Origin: Candidatus Saccharimonadota bacterium
Lineage (GTDB): Bacteria > Patescibacteriota > Saccharimonadia > Saccharimonadales > UBA4665
Assembly: GCA_003153395.1 (NCBI GenBank)
Contig: PLYP01000003.1
Span: forward strand, 1-64,000
Reading direction: 5' to 3'
Length of the DNA: 64,000 nucleotides
A program made the position numbers and the translations under genes. The notes beneath the pieces are model-generated. The model was not told the DNA's origin and did no database searches. It worked only from the letters and a program-made list of their open reading frames with translations. This document shows, piece by piece, positions 24,646 through 33,278 of the stretch. Each line of letters opens with the position of its first letter. Position 1 is the stretch's first letter.

Positions 24646-24690
24646 CATATTACTAATAACTATAAAAAGTATAGCACAGGAGTGGATAGA

Positions 24691-25293
24691 ATGAAATTAG
24701 GTGTAATTACCGGAAGTACAAGGGATGGCCGAAAAACCCCCAATCAATCAAAATGGATAGTTAAATCAGCTAATGCTATCGAAGGTATTGAAGCGGAAGA
24801 AATTGACCTGCTAGATTACCCCATGCCTTTTTTCACAGAGCCTGTATCCCCAAGATATAACCCAGACAGAATTATTGATCCAACAGCTAAAAAATGGCTA
24901 GATAAATTAGAGGAATTTGATGCTTATATTTTTGTTACTCCTGAATATAATCATTCAGTAACCGGAGTTTTAAAGAATGCAATTGATTACATTACGTGGG
25001 AAGTTCAAAGAAAACCTACGGCTGTTGTCTCGCATGGTGCAGCAGGAGGAGCACGCGCAGCTACTGATCTTAAGGAAATTCTGTCAGAAAGTAGAGCAAC
25101 AGTACTTAATTCAGGTTCACGTCTTGCTATAGCCAGCATGAGTGAAAAAATTGATGATCAAGGGAACCTTTCAGAAGAAGCTAAGGCAAACCCTTATGGA
25201 CCGCAAGGATCATTAGAATCTTTACTCAACGAGCTTAAATGGTATAACGATGCACTTAAACCGGCTAGAGCGAAAATTCAAGCCGGCCTATAG
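24691..25293 (+). CDS. NAD(P)H-dependent FMN reductase / flavodoxin-fold oxidoreductase
   Basis: 200 residues from ATG at 24691, chosen for AGGAG 8 nt before. Flavodoxin-like fold: phosphate-binding GVITGSTRDGRKTPNQSKW (about 4-22), FVTPEYNHSVTGVLKNAIDY (about 79-98, the classic PEYN motif) and SHGAAGGARAA (about 110-120). Family members reduce FMN, quinones or azo dyes with NAD(P)H. Divergent HxlR regulator suggests induction by electrophiles. Confidence 0.9.
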   Translation: MKLGVITGSTRDGRKTPNQSKWIVKSANAIEGIEAEEIDLLDYPMPFFTEPVSPRYNPDRIIDPTAKKWLDKLEEFDAYIFVTPEYNHSVTGVLKNAIDYITWEVQRKPTAVVSHGAAGGARAATDLKEILSESRATVLNSGSRLAIASMSEKIDDQGNLSEEAKANPYGPQGSLESLLNELKWYNDALKPARAKIQAGL

Positions 25294-25353
25294 AAAACTA
25301 AGATCATATCCTCATTAAAAGTTTGAGAGGGTAGTTGTATAGACATCTTTTGC

Positions 25354-25359
25354 TATGAT
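25354..25359 (+). promoter_or_regulatory. -10 box of orn, extended TGN type
   Basis: TGC-TATGAT; ends 7 nt before ATG 25367. The upstream in-frame ATG (25355) lies inside this box and cannot be transcribed from it. Confidence 0.55.
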
Positions 25360-25366
25360 TAGTGCA

Positions 25367-25924
25367 ATGATAGACAAGCAAGCAGTACCTAGTAAATTAC
25401 TTTGGATTGACTTAGAGATGACAGGACTTGATGCACAAAACGATGTAATTCTAGAAGTCGCTGCTGAGATAACGGACTTTGATTTTAAAACTCTGGCTAG
25501 CTATGAAGCTATTGTTAAACAGCCACATGATCTAGTGGTTGAAAGAATGCAAAAAAATATATGGTGGGCAGATTTTCCTAATAACAGGGATGAATTTGTA
25601 CGTAAACTTGAACAGGGCAAAGACCCACTTCAGGTACAAAACGAACTTGTAAAACTTGTAAGTGATAATTTTGGAGAAGAACCAGCGGTACTTTCCGGCA
25701 ATAGCATTCATAATGACCGTGCTTTCATCCGTCAATATTGGCCTGAACTTGATCTGAAGCTTCACTACCGGATGTTAGATGTCAGCGCCTGGAAAATAAT
25801 AATGCAGGGAAAATTTGATGTTAAATATGAGAAAAAAGAGATACACCGGGCCTTTGATGACATACAGGCAAGCATTGCAGAATTACAGTACTATTTAGAG
25901 TGGTTTAAAAATCAATCTGATTAA
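25367..25924 (+). CDS. orn: oligoribonuclease
   Basis: 185 residues. DEDDh exonuclease that finishes RNA decay by degrading 2-5 nt RNAs. Catalytic residues visible: WIDLEMTGLD (D and E of motif I, about 13-22), GNSIHNDRAFI (motif II, about 107-117), YRMLDVSAWK (about 130-139) and HRAFDDIQASI (about 158-168, His and Asp). Length matches the ~180-aa norm. The start is set from the -10 box position. With RNase J and PNPase here, it completes an RNA decay set. Confidence 0.92.
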   Translation: MIDKQAVPSKLLWIDLEMTGLDAQNDVILEVAAEITDFDFKTLASYEAIVKQPHDLVVERMQKNIWWADFPNNRDEFVRKLEQGKDPLQVQNELVKLVSDNFGEEPAVLSGNSIHNDRAFIRQYWPELDLKLHYRMLDVSAWKIIMQGKFDVKYEKKEIHRAFDDIQASIAELQYYLEWFKNQSD

Positions 25925-25964
25925 TAAAAAAGCCAAAAAGTTTTTACCTTGCATTGGCAATTTG

Positions 25965-25970
25965 TATACT
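25965..25970 (+). promoter_or_regulatory. -10 box of the MmcQ/YjbR gene, leaderless arrangement
   Basis: TATACT ends 9 nt before ATG at 25980. Confidence 0.5.
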
Positions 25971-25979
25971 TAATAAATA

Positions 25980-26330
25980 ATGGATCACAAGAGTGTAAAT
26001 AAGTTTTTGTTAGGATTTCCAAATACCTGGATAGATTATCCTTTTGGAAAAGAAGTCGCAGTATATAAGTTTGGTTCCAGTCCCGATCCAAACGAAGAGG
26101 GCAGGATGTTTGCTCTAATCAGTGTAGGAAAAACTCCGGTAAGATTGAGTCTCAAATGTGATCCATTGCTCGCTAAGCATCTTAGAGAGAAATATGACGA
26201 AGTTATGCCAGGATTTCAACTAAATAAAAAGTATTGGATAACGGTTGTTTTGAGTGGTCAACTTACCTGGGAGGAGATACAAGGACTTATAAGACTAAGC
26301 TATGATTTAGTTGCAGAACCTGTAGTGTAA
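25980..26330 (+). CDS. MmcQ/YjbR family (DUF419) DNA-binding-like protein
   Basis: 116 residues. MmcQ/YjbR pattern: FPNTWIDYPFGKEVAVYKF (about 14-32), MFALISVGKTPVRLSLKCDPLLAKHLREKYD (about 43-73) and PGFQLNKKYWITVVL (about 77-91). The fold is CyaY-like and is thought to bind DNA; its role is unknown. Convergent with the next gene, with stops adjacent. Confidence 0.85.
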   Translation: MDHKSVNKFLLGFPNTWIDYPFGKEVAVYKFGSSPDPNEEGRMFALISVGKTPVRLSLKCDPLLAKHLREKYDEVMPGFQLNKKYWITVVLSGQLTWEEIQGLIRLSYDLVAEPVV

Positions 26331-27434
26331 TTAATTGCCTTGATTTAATTGAACAAGCAAAAGTTTAGCCTGGTTATAATCACTTGTCAGTAAAGCTCTG
26401 CCCTTTAGCCCTTTAGTTACGTTATATGCGGTACCTAGATCGTTTAAATACCCATTTAAATCCGATTGAGCAACTTGATTAAAAGTTTGGTTATATGTAC
26501 CGGCTGCTTCAGCGGTTGTTAAAGCCTGATCCGTACTACTACTTATTTTTAAATTTAGTAGCTTAGGATTTACTTTTATATGATTGGCAGCTAGATAAGT
26601 CTGTAGTTGAGTGTATGAACTGGACATAGTTAGCTGAGTAGTAGCAGAAAAGGTAGAATTATTGCCCGAGATATCATGAGGCAGAATGGCAGGTGAAGTT
26701 ATGTGCAAAAGCTCTTGCTGATCTTGCATGACCGTAGTTAGTTGAGGTAAATTAGAGCCCCCCGATAAAACGCTTTTAACAACGCTGAATATTATTAGTA
26801 GTAATAATAAACCGAAGAGAGCTACGGATAATCTAAAAAGCTTAGGACTTAACCCAGGTAACCCGAACTTTTTGGCCCGAACCGATCCAGGATCCATAAT
26901 AAAATCATACGACGGTTCACCATTAGGCTGCGGTTGCTGACTACCAGATATAACTTGCGGACCACCTTGAGGTTGAGGGGGCGGCTGCAGATTGTTTTGT
27001 GCCTCCGACTGACTTTCAAACATAGACTTCGAAGCAATTGGCAAAGTATTGAGTTCAACGGTATGCTGTTCACCACCGGGCATTGAATGACCACGGCGAA
27101 GAGGGTCAGGAACTGGCGGATGTGGAGCCGGTCGAGGTGGTTGGAATGATGATACGTTAGGTCTGATCCCGTTTGGTTGCATGACCTTCTGTTGCATATA
27201 GGCGCCCGCATATTGTTTTAAGTGAGCAGGCATATTTTTTTGCATGGCATTAGATAATGTACTCTCCATACTACGTGGAATGTAGGCAGCACCACCGTCC
27301 TGACTCATATATTTTTTAAGATTAGCTGGCATAGATTGCTGCATATGTTGGGCCATAGCTTGTTCAATATGAGGTGGAATATACGTGCTTCTATTTATGG
27401 ATGTCTGTGAAGGTTTATAGGCCATTGCACCCAT
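26331..27434 (-). CDS. single-pass membrane protein with repeated helical head, unknown
   Basis: 367 residues. Head (1-100) has two imperfect repeats of IEQAMAQHMQQSMPANLKKYM (about 20-40) and MESTLSNAMQKNMPAHLKQYA (about 55-75); a Pro/Gln/Ser-rich linker (95-170) leads to one TM helix (about 200-222). The exported C-terminal part (225-367) is helical and Thr/Gln/Ser-rich. The start is uncertain because two ATGs are close. No known family. The cytosolic amphipathic repeats could bind DNA or membrane; this is conjecture. Confidence 0.5.
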   Translation of the reverse strand: MGAMAYKPSQTSINRSTYIPPHIEQAMAQHMQQSMPANLKKYMSQDGGAAYIPRSMESTLSNAMQKNMPAHLKQYAGAYMQQKVMQPNGIRPNVSSFQPPRPAPHPPVPDPLRRGHSMPGGEQHTVELNTLPIASKSMFESQSEAQNNLQPPPQPQGGPQVISGSQQPQPNGEPSYDFIMDPGSVRAKKFGLPGLSPKLFRLSVALFGLLLLLIIFSVVKSVLSGGSNLPQLTTVMQDQQELLHITSPAILPHDISGNNSTFSATTQLTMSSSYTQLQTYLAANHIKVNPKLLNLKISSSTDQALTTAEAAGTYNQTFNQVAQSDLNGYLNDLGTAYNVTKGLKGRALLTSDYNQAKLLLVQLNQGN

Positions 27435-27496
27435 TAAACCATAAGCTTATCTGTAAAGTGAAGGTAAGATTTAGATATTTTGATATCCTTTAGTTA

Positions 27497-27721
27497 ATGA
27501 TACGCCTGCAAAAACTAGTACTAATGGTAAGTATTCTGGCTTCTTTCGTTGTTTTTCTAGATGACTCAATCGTAAACGTTGCTTTGCCGGCTATCTTAAA
27601 AGAACTAGGCGGAGGACTAATCTCCCAGCAATGGGTAGTAACAGTTTTACTTTTAGCTGGAGGTGTAATTTCTTTAATTGGTATTAAAAAACCAGCCCAG
27701 CCGCCTAAAAAGTATAGTTAA
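27497..27721 (+). pseudogene. MFS (DHA2) transporter remnant, internally deleted
   Basis: 74 residues. Residues 5-47 closely follow the start of 14-TM DHA2/EmrB-type exporters: TM1 FVVFLDDSIVNVALPAILKEL (about 17-37) then QQWVVTVLLLAG. After about residue 55 it jumps to a short GGVISLIGIKKP stretch like a transporter C-terminus. A full transporter has over 400 residues. It is either an in-frame deletion product or a small single-hairpin protein still using a TATCCT box 7 nt before the ATG. Confidence 0.6.
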
Positions 27722-27747
27722 ACATATATTGGGACAACTATCTAGCG

Positions 27748-27753
27748 TACAAT
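27748..27753 (+). promoter_or_regulatory. -10 box of dnaG-rpoD, leaderless arrangement
   Basis: TACAAT ends 9 nt before the dnaG ATG at 27763; no Shine-Dalgarno site. Confidence 0.55.
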
Positions 27754-27762
27754 GTTAAATAT

Positions 27763-29532
27763 ATGGATGCTGTTGACGAGGTAAAAAACCGATTAAACAT
27801 TGAAGAAGTAATCGGTGAGTATGTTCAATTAAAACGCATGGGGCGCAATTGGAAAGGACTCAGTCCTTTTACTAGTGAAAAAACGCCTAGTTTCGTCGTA
27901 AGTCCTGAAAAACAAATCTGGAAAGATTTTAGCTCGGGTAAGGGCGGTAGCATGTTTGATTTCGTAATGGAAGTTGAGGGCTTGGACTTTAAAGGGGCCC
28001 TTGAACTACTTGCCAGAAAAGCCGGCGTTGATTTAGAAAAGTACCGACCTAATAGTAATAACAAAGGACCCAATAAAGAGCGGCTATATGAACTATTAGA
28101 ATTAAGTACAAGATTTTATCAGGTGCAATTCTCTAAAAATGGAACAGCCCTAAACTATGTTTTTAAAGAAAGAAAATTTACTAAAGAAACAGCCTTAACT
28201 TGGAAGATAGGCTATTCTCCCAATAACGGCAAAGCATTGGTAGAATTTGCCAAATCGAAGGGATTCAATGACAAGGAAATAAATTTAGCCGGACTTAGCT
28301 CTTCAACCTATAGTGGTGATCCACAAGACATGTTTAGAGGAAGACTTATGATCCCTTTGCAGGATATTCAAGGAAGGATTATTGGTTTTACTGCACGGTT
28401 ACTTGAAGATATAGATAAAGCGCCAAAATATATTAATACTCCTCAAACAGTTCTGTATGATAAAAGCCGCCATGTATATGGGTTACATCTAGCTAAAGAA
28501 TCAATTAGGCGCAGCAAGTTTGCTGTGTTAGTAGAAGGTAACCTTGATGTTATTGCCAGTTATCAAGCTGGAGTACACGAAACGGTGGCTACTGCCGGAA
28601 CGGCATTAACTGATTCACACTTAAAGGCTCTAAGTAGGTTTACTGGAGATATACGACTGTGCTTCGATAGTGATAAAGCCGGAATAGCCGCAACCGAACG
28701 GGCGATACCAATTGCAAGCAAGAATAAAGTTTCGTTAAGCATTATTGACATACCTACTGGCAAAGATCCAGACGATTTAATACGGCAAAATCCTAAACTA
28801 TGGCAGGAGATAGTAAATAAGAATGTATACGCACTGGACTGGTTAATGGAAAGATACAATAAGTTACTGGATCTAAACTCAGCTCAAGGAAAAAAACAAT
28901 ACAGCGATATTATTCTGCCCATAGTCAGAGAACTAGTTGATGCTGTGGAGAGAGACCACTATCTAAATGCAATTGCGAATAATATAAAAGTCAGCCGGGA
29001 AGCATTAGAGCAAAAATTAAATAGCACCAAAAGTTCCAATATACCTGAAAGAAAGAAAACCATTAGGGCAAACATAGTTAGACAGGATAAAGCGACCATT
29101 GAGTACATTAAAATTCAAGACAAATTTTTAAGCTTAGTTCTTATGAGGATCACATTAAGGGAACTATTAGGTGAGCATATTAAAGAAGAAATGTTCCTAA
29201 CTCAAGAAGCTCAAAAACTTTTTGCGCTTCTTAAAGAGAACCCAAAACTTTCATCAAAAGACATAGTTAAGGTGCAAAATATTGCAGATTATGTTAAAAT
29301 AGAATCATTACTCTATGAGGAGCTTTACCAGGGGCTCGAGCTAAATGAACTTCATGATGAAGCGGCTCGATTGCAGGCTGATCTGGTAACTAAATTTGTA
29401 AAAACTGAAAAAGAAAAGCTATCCCTAGCACAACGAGAAACTACAGATGATGTGGAACTACGTTTATTGCAGGAAAAAGACAAACAATTCAATCTATTAT
29501 TAAATGAAGTTAAAGGAGTAGCCCGTGGCTAA
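27763..29532 (+). CDS. dnaG: DNA primase DnaG, zinc-ligand-free
   Basis: 589 residues. DnaG makes RNA primers at the replication fork. The N-terminal domain is recognisable ([21 protein letters not shown], then [21 protein letters not shown]), but the zinc ligands Cys-His...Cys-Cys of the family are Ser-Thr...Asp-Ser ([14 protein letters not shown]). The TOPRIM core is intact: [16 protein letters not shown] (about 254-269, EGxxD) and [16 protein letters not shown] (about 301-316, DxD). The C-terminal helicase-binding region is short and helical. It overlaps rpoD by 8 bp, as in the classic macromolecular synthesis operon but without rpsU. Confidence 0.93.
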   Translation: MDAVDEVKNRLNIEEVIGEYVQLKRMGRNWKGLSPFTSEKTPSFVVSPEKQIWKDFSSGKGGSMFDFVMEVEGLDFKGALELLARKAGVDLEKYRPNSNNKGPNKERLYELLELSTRFYQVQFSKNGTALNYVFKERKFTKETALTWKIGYSPNNGKALVEFAKSKGFNDKEINLAGLSSSTYSGDPQDMFRGRLMIPLQDIQGRIIGFTARLLEDIDKAPKYINTPQTVLYDKSRHVYGLHLAKESIRRSKFAVLVEGNLDVIASYQAGVHETVATAGTALTDSHLKALSRFTGDIRLCFDSDKAGIAATERAIPIASKNKVSLSIIDIPTGKDPDDLIRQNPKLWQEIVNKNVYALDWLMERYNKLLDLNSAQGKKQYSDIILPIVRELVDAVERDHYLNAIANNIKVSREALEQKLNSTKSSNIPERKKTIRANIVRQDKATIEYIKIQDKFLSLVLMRITLRELLGEHIKEEMFLTQEAQKLFALLKENPKLSSKDIVKVQNIADYVKIESLLYEELYQGLELNELHDEAARLQADLVTKFVKTEKEKLSLAQRETTDDVELRLLQEKDKQFNLLLNEVKGVARG

Positions 29533-30673
29533 AAAGAATAACAAGACTAAAGTAAGCAAACTATCTCTAGAAGAACAACAAAACTTAGAGCAAAAAAAAG
29601 ACAAATTAGCTGAGAAGGCTAAGAAAGATGGTCATATTGACCAAAGAGAAATCTTTGCCACAATTCCTGAAACCGTAGAAAATGCCGAGATACTGGATCA
29701 ACTTTATACGGAACTTGCAGACTCCAACATAGAAATTACTACTACAGAACCAAGTCCTGAAACGTTTACTGATGTATGGGAAGCTGAAGAACTTGAAGAA
29801 GAAGAGGTTGTAACTACTACCAACGTGTATCTTGATGATGATGTTGCAGATGACTCAGTCAGGCTTTATCTTCGTGAAATCGGTAAGATTCCTTTACTGA
29901 GCTCTGAAGAAGAACTTGCCTTAGCTCAGCGTGTAGTATCTGGCGATAAAGACGCCAAGGATCAAATGGCCGAAGCTAATATGCGACTGGTAGTTTCTAT
30001 TGCTAAAAGATATGTTGGTCGAGGACTTGATCTATTAGACCTAATCCAGGAAGGCAACACTGGTTTATTAAGGGCTGTTGAAAAATTCGATCCGGATAAA
30101 GGCTTTAAATTTTCTACATATGCCACCTGGTGGATTAGACAGGCAATAACAAGAGCAATTGCTGATCAGGCAAGAACTATTCGAATTCCTGTTCACATGG
30201 TGGAAACTATTAACAAATTGCTACGAACCCAAAGACGTCTTACCCAGGAACTTAACCGCGAACCTACAAACGATGAAATCGCGAAGGAAATGGAAATTGA
30301 TGTAGATAAGGTCGAGCATATCATGAAAATTAAACAGGATATTTCTTCGCTCGACGCGTCAATACGAGATGACGAAGAAGATAGTGTGCTAGCTGATTTT
30401 ATTGAAGACGAAGACACTATTAGTCCTGAAGAATCAGCTACTGGCCAGTTACTTAAAGAACAGGTTAAAGATATGCTTGGTGCGTTAACTGAACGTGAAC
30501 AAAAAATCCTAAAACTTAGATTTGGTCTGGAAGACGGCAAAAGCCATACGCTAGAAGAAGTTGGTCAGGAATTTTCCGTTACACGAGAACGCATACGTCA
30601 AATAGAGGCAAAGGCCTTAGCTAAATTACGTAAACACCGAGATGCCAAAAAACTACACGATTATATTAAGTAA
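29525..30673 (+). CDS. rpoD: primary sigma factor RpoD (sigma-70)
   Basis: 382 residues. An acidic/basic N-terminal region (1-115) precedes region 1.2 ([29 protein letters not shown]), region 2 with the -10-reading helix ([21 protein letters not shown]), region 3 and region 4 with the -35 helix-turn-helix ([32 protein letters not shown]). Short for a primary factor but complete. GTG start inside dnaG. Normal region 2.4 fits the TATAAT-like boxes seen across this window. Confidence 0.97.
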   Translation: MAKKNNKTKVSKLSLEEQQNLEQKKDKLAEKAKKDGHIDQREIFATIPETVENAEILDQLYTELADSNIEITTTEPSPETFTDVWEAEELEEEEVVTTTNVYLDDDVADDSVRLYLREIGKIPLLSSEEELALAQRVVSGDKDAKDQMAEANMRLVVSIAKRYVGRGLDLLDLIQEGNTGLLRAVEKFDPDKGFKFSTYATWWIRQAITRAIADQARTIRIPVHMVETINKLLRTQRRLTQELNREPTNDEIAKEMEIDVDKVEHIMKIKQDISSLDASIRDDEEDSVLADFIEDEDTISPEESATGQLLKEQVKDMLGALTEREQKILKLRFGLEDGKSHTLEEVGQEFSVTRERIRQIEAKALAKLRKHRDAKKLHDYIK

Positions 30674-31235
30674 GATCTATACCTAAATGAGTTAAAAGAT
30701 TTTCTAAATCTTTTGTTGCTTCATCGACTGTATTCTCATTTGCTAAAAAGTAATCTGCATTTGCTATGGGGCCACCTTTTTCGAGGTTTTCAATCTCAGC
30801 GTAATCTCGCTCAGTTGCTTCCACTTCATTAAGCGGCCTTACTGTTCTATTAGTTAGCCTCTGATGCCTCACTTTTAAAGAGGCAACAAGCGCAATAATA
30901 ATCGCGTTGGGTCCAAAACTTTGTTTGAAAATCTTATATTCTGTCCAGCTATATAGTCCATCAACTACTACGTAATTGTGTCCGCTCTCAAACAGCTCTT
31001 CGATCTGCTTAATAATCCGAACTGCATATGCTCCATTACCTTCTTTAGCTCTGATATCTTCCCGAATAAACTTTTCACTAGCTTCATTTACATCCATGCC
31101 TCTTTGTTTTATTTCATCTAAGGTTATTCCACCAAAGTAGGCAGAGGGGAGCCCTTTTCGTTTTAAATACTCTACGCATACGCTCTTACCGGCTCCGGGC
31201 ATGCCCACAAATATAAACACTTTCTTATCCTGCAT
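30666..31235 (-). CDS. P-loop nucleotide-kinase-like protein
   Basis: 189 residues from ATG at 31235. Walker [21 protein letters not shown] (about 8-27) and a possible Walker [13 protein letters not shown] (about 89-100) suit the dephospho-CoA-kinase/AAA-like (UPF0200-type) nucleotide kinases; [11 protein letters not shown] (about 126-136) would supply phosphate-binding arginines. The substrate is unknown. A TTG six codons earlier is in frame, but a TACAAT box (31244-31249) makes the ATG the likely leaderless start. Convergent with rpoD (8 bp overlap). Confidence 0.7.
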   Translation of the reverse strand: MQDKKVFIFVGMPGAGKSVCVEYLKRKGLPSAYFGGITLDEIKQRGMDVNEASEKFIREDIRAKEGNGAYAVRIIKQIEELFESGHNYVVVDGLYSWTEYKIFKQSFGPNAIIIALVASLKVRHQRLTNRTVRPLNEVEATERDYAEIENLEKGGPIANADYFLANENTVDEATKDLENLLTHLGIDLT

Positions 31236-31243
31236 AGTACTCC

Positions 31244-31249
31244 ATTGTA
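31244..31249 (-). promoter_or_regulatory. -10 box of the kinase-like gene, leaderless arrangement
   Basis: TACAAT on the minus strand, 8 nt before ATG at 31235. Confidence 0.5.
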
Positions 31250-31271
31250 GCAATAGTTAAGTTCATAGGGC

Positions 31272-32072
31272 CTACTTTACTGCACCCATATATTTTGCGT
31301 GTTTAGGCAACGCATCATATCCTGGTAAATTTCTTAGCCCTTTTTCTAGTAAGCGATAGAGCTCACGAACGGATTCGGCAATTTGCGGACTTTCAATTAT
31401 CATACCTATTGCTTCATTTCCAAAAGACATTATAGCCACCTTATCTCCATAAGCGTTCCATTCAACAGGTGATTTGTAGTCCCCGGCAGGGAGCCAAGTT
31501 CTTTCTAAAAGCATGAATGGATCACTCTCTCGATAATTTTTTGGAGCTTTTGGTCTATCTGGGGTAATGGCGTAACGCTGAATACCGGCCTTCCTGGCCA
31601 TATGTCGAATTTCCGACATAAAACCAAAATCATAGATGTCCATGTTGTAATTCGGTCTAATAATATAGATTGGCTTATTCGATTTAACCTGATCTAAATA
31701 GATATCCTTTAGTTCATCTTTTCCCTGAAAATATCTGATTCCTGCTTGTTCATGTACCTGGAAGTATTTATTTATCAAGTCTTGGGCATTTATTTCTAAT
31801 TCTTTTTCGCTTTTTTCTCGACTTAATCGTTCCTCTCTAGCAAGTTGGAGCAAATGAGCTGGATTTCTCCCCCTGTAATGCAGCACTTTGTGCTTATCGA
31901 ATCGCTCAGCCAAGTTTCTTTCAACAAGCCGATCAAGAATTTTATAACAATTTGTACGAGTTAAGTTGACATATTTGGCTAGCTCAGATGGTTTCCAATC
32001 CTCTTTTTCCAGCAAAGCCGAATAGCAAGACGACTCAGTAGGAGTCAAACCGGCAGCGGATAGATTAATCAC
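31272..32072 (-). CDS. TrmB-like transcriptional regulator
   Basis: 266 residues from GTG. An N-terminal winged helix (AGLTPTESSCYSALLEKEDWKPSELAKYVNLTRTNCYKILDRLVERNL, about 7-55) is the TrmB type common in archaea and CPR; residues 75-105 are a basic-acidic coiled segment, and 110-255 look like a PLD-like effector domain (KPIYIIRPNYNMDIYDFGF). TrmB proteins sense sugars in archaea, which is a family analogy only. A TATTCT box lies 6 nt before GTG. Divergent from the 32234 gene, whose promoter it may regulate. Confidence 0.8.
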   Translation of the reverse strand: MINLSAAGLTPTESSCYSALLEKEDWKPSELAKYVNLTRTNCYKILDRLVERNLAERFDKHKVLHYRGRNPAHLLQLAREERLSREKSEKELEINAQDLINKYFQVHEQAGIRYFQGKDELKDIYLDQVKSNKPIYIIRPNYNMDIYDFGFMSEIRHMARKAGIQRYAITPDRPKAPKNYRESDPFMLLERTWLPAGDYKSPVEWNAYGDKVAIMSFGNEAIGMIIESPQIAESVRELYRLLEKGLRNLPGYDALPKHAKYMGAVK

Positions 32073-32167
32073 ATCTACAGAATATCATATAAAATCAATA
32101 TTGTGAAACGTAAATATACAATAATTAACTAAACACTTAGAAAACTGTAAATAATAGTGAAATTAGG

Positions 32168-32196
32168 TTGACAGAAAACATATAAAACAATATAGT
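32168..32196 (+). promoter_or_regulatory. sigma-70 promoter of the 32234 gene
   Basis: TTGACA (32168-32173), 17 nt spacer, TATAGT (32191-32196): the strongest canonical promoter in this stretch. The start lies about 38 nt downstream with a GAGG site, so this transcript has a leader, unlike many neighbours. Confidence 0.75.
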
Positions 32197-32233
32197 GTCT
32201 TTTATTCAATAGAATATATGTGAGGCTAGTTAA

Positions 32234-33220
32234 ATGGTTGAAAGTATTAGACCCTATCAAAATCCTTCTCAAAATTCGCACGACGAATTAGCTCAACGTG
32301 CAGACTTAGAGATTGCTTGGCTTAATGAAGCTGCGGTAGTTGTTAGTGGTAAGGGCGCCACAGTTACTGATACTTTTGCTTTGCCCCCCGGAACTCGTGA
32401 CGATGCTCCTATGCCTAATTGGACAGAGGGACAGATTACAAATGTTAGAAGTATTGGGCAGAGAATGGGGTATGGCGCGAGAGAAACTGTACCTTCTAGT
32501 GTTAGAGGCGGAGTACGGTTTATAGAAGGCGGTAAAATTTGGAAAATACTTGCTGAAACAAAGGCTTTAGCCGAAGAGCAAGATTTTAATACGATAATTT
32601 TCGGCGGCTCTCCTAATAGGCCTCTTCCGGAAGATGAAAGAACTTTCCTTGATAAGCATTTAGAACTAGAAGAGGTAACTCCTGAAGGAACAACAGAGTA
32701 CGACGGCGCGCTGCTTATTGCGAAATTTGCTGTAGCAAAAACACTACATGAAGAAGTTTTACATTTTGGATATGAGATATCTGAGGGCAATCTACTAATA
32801 AGACGATCTACGGGTCAACTAGTGCAGATTGGACAAACCTCGCTAGCTCAAAATGTGCAGTTACTAAGAATTGATCGCGAGGATTATAAAAATGATGCTG
32901 GGGAAGACAAATATAGGTATCAACCTGATACTACTCGAGTCATGACCTTAGTATCTGAGATCTTATCTGCTCAAGGAATTAAAAAAGATTCAGTAGCACT
33001 TATTACAAGTAATACGTATGCGTCGCGAGTAGTAGCTGCCTGGAGAGCAGGTCTTAGCCATTCGAGACAATTTGACGTGGCAATGTATGGTAGGGACGTG
33101 CTGACTAATATGGGGGCGCCTGTGCCGGATGATTGGCCTCTAAATCAAATTCCGGGTGACCTGAGAGTAAGGTATGAGGAGCTTATTCAATTAAAAGATG
33201 AGTTAAGGAAAACTTCATAA
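32234..33220 (+). CDS. conserved-looking cytosolic protein, unknown
   Basis: 328 residues, no signal or TM segment. Repeated Gly and acidic/basic turns. IIFGGSPNRPLPEDER (about 117-132), EVLHFGYEISEGNLLIRRS (about 174-192) and VALITSNTYASRVVAAWRAG (about 254-273) hint at a Rossmann-like domain loosely similar to DUF218/YdcF, but the DUF218 catalytic residues are not evident. The strong promoter and divergent TrmB regulator suggest a regulated gene. Function not assigned. Confidence 0.55.
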   Translation: MVESIRPYQNPSQNSHDELAQRADLEIAWLNEAAVVVSGKGATVTDTFALPPGTRDDAPMPNWTEGQITNVRSIGQRMGYGARETVPSSVRGGVRFIEGGKIWKILAETKALAEEQDFNTIIFGGSPNRPLPEDERTFLDKHLELEEVTPEGTTEYDGALLIAKFAVAKTLHEEVLHFGYEISEGNLLIRRSTGQLVQIGQTSLAQNVQLLRIDREDYKNDAGEDKYRYQPDTTRVMTLVSEILSAQGIKKDSVALITSNTYASRVVAAWRAGLSHSRQFDVAMYGRDVLTNMGAPVPDDWPLNQIPGDLRVRYEELIQLKDELRKTS

Positions 33221-33264
33221 ATAAATACTAAAAATAATAAAGAGTAGTTTTATTGGCCTCAGGA

Positions 33265-33270
33265 TATAAT
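33265..33270 (+). promoter_or_regulatory. -10 box of kup, leaderless arrangement
   Basis: Consensus TATAAT ends 8 nt before GTG at 33279; no Shine-Dalgarno site. Confidence 0.6.
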
Positions 33271-33278
33271 AGGCATTA

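Noticed and set aside
24622-24690. Longer start of the FMN reductase
   Set aside because: The extra residues run through the operator region and the ATG at 24691 has AGGAG.
32293-32790. Long open frames opposite strong genes (also opposite groEL, murE, valS, pnp, rpoD)
   Set aside because: Ser/Leu-rich shadow frames created by codon bias of the real gene; no start signals and no recognised domains.
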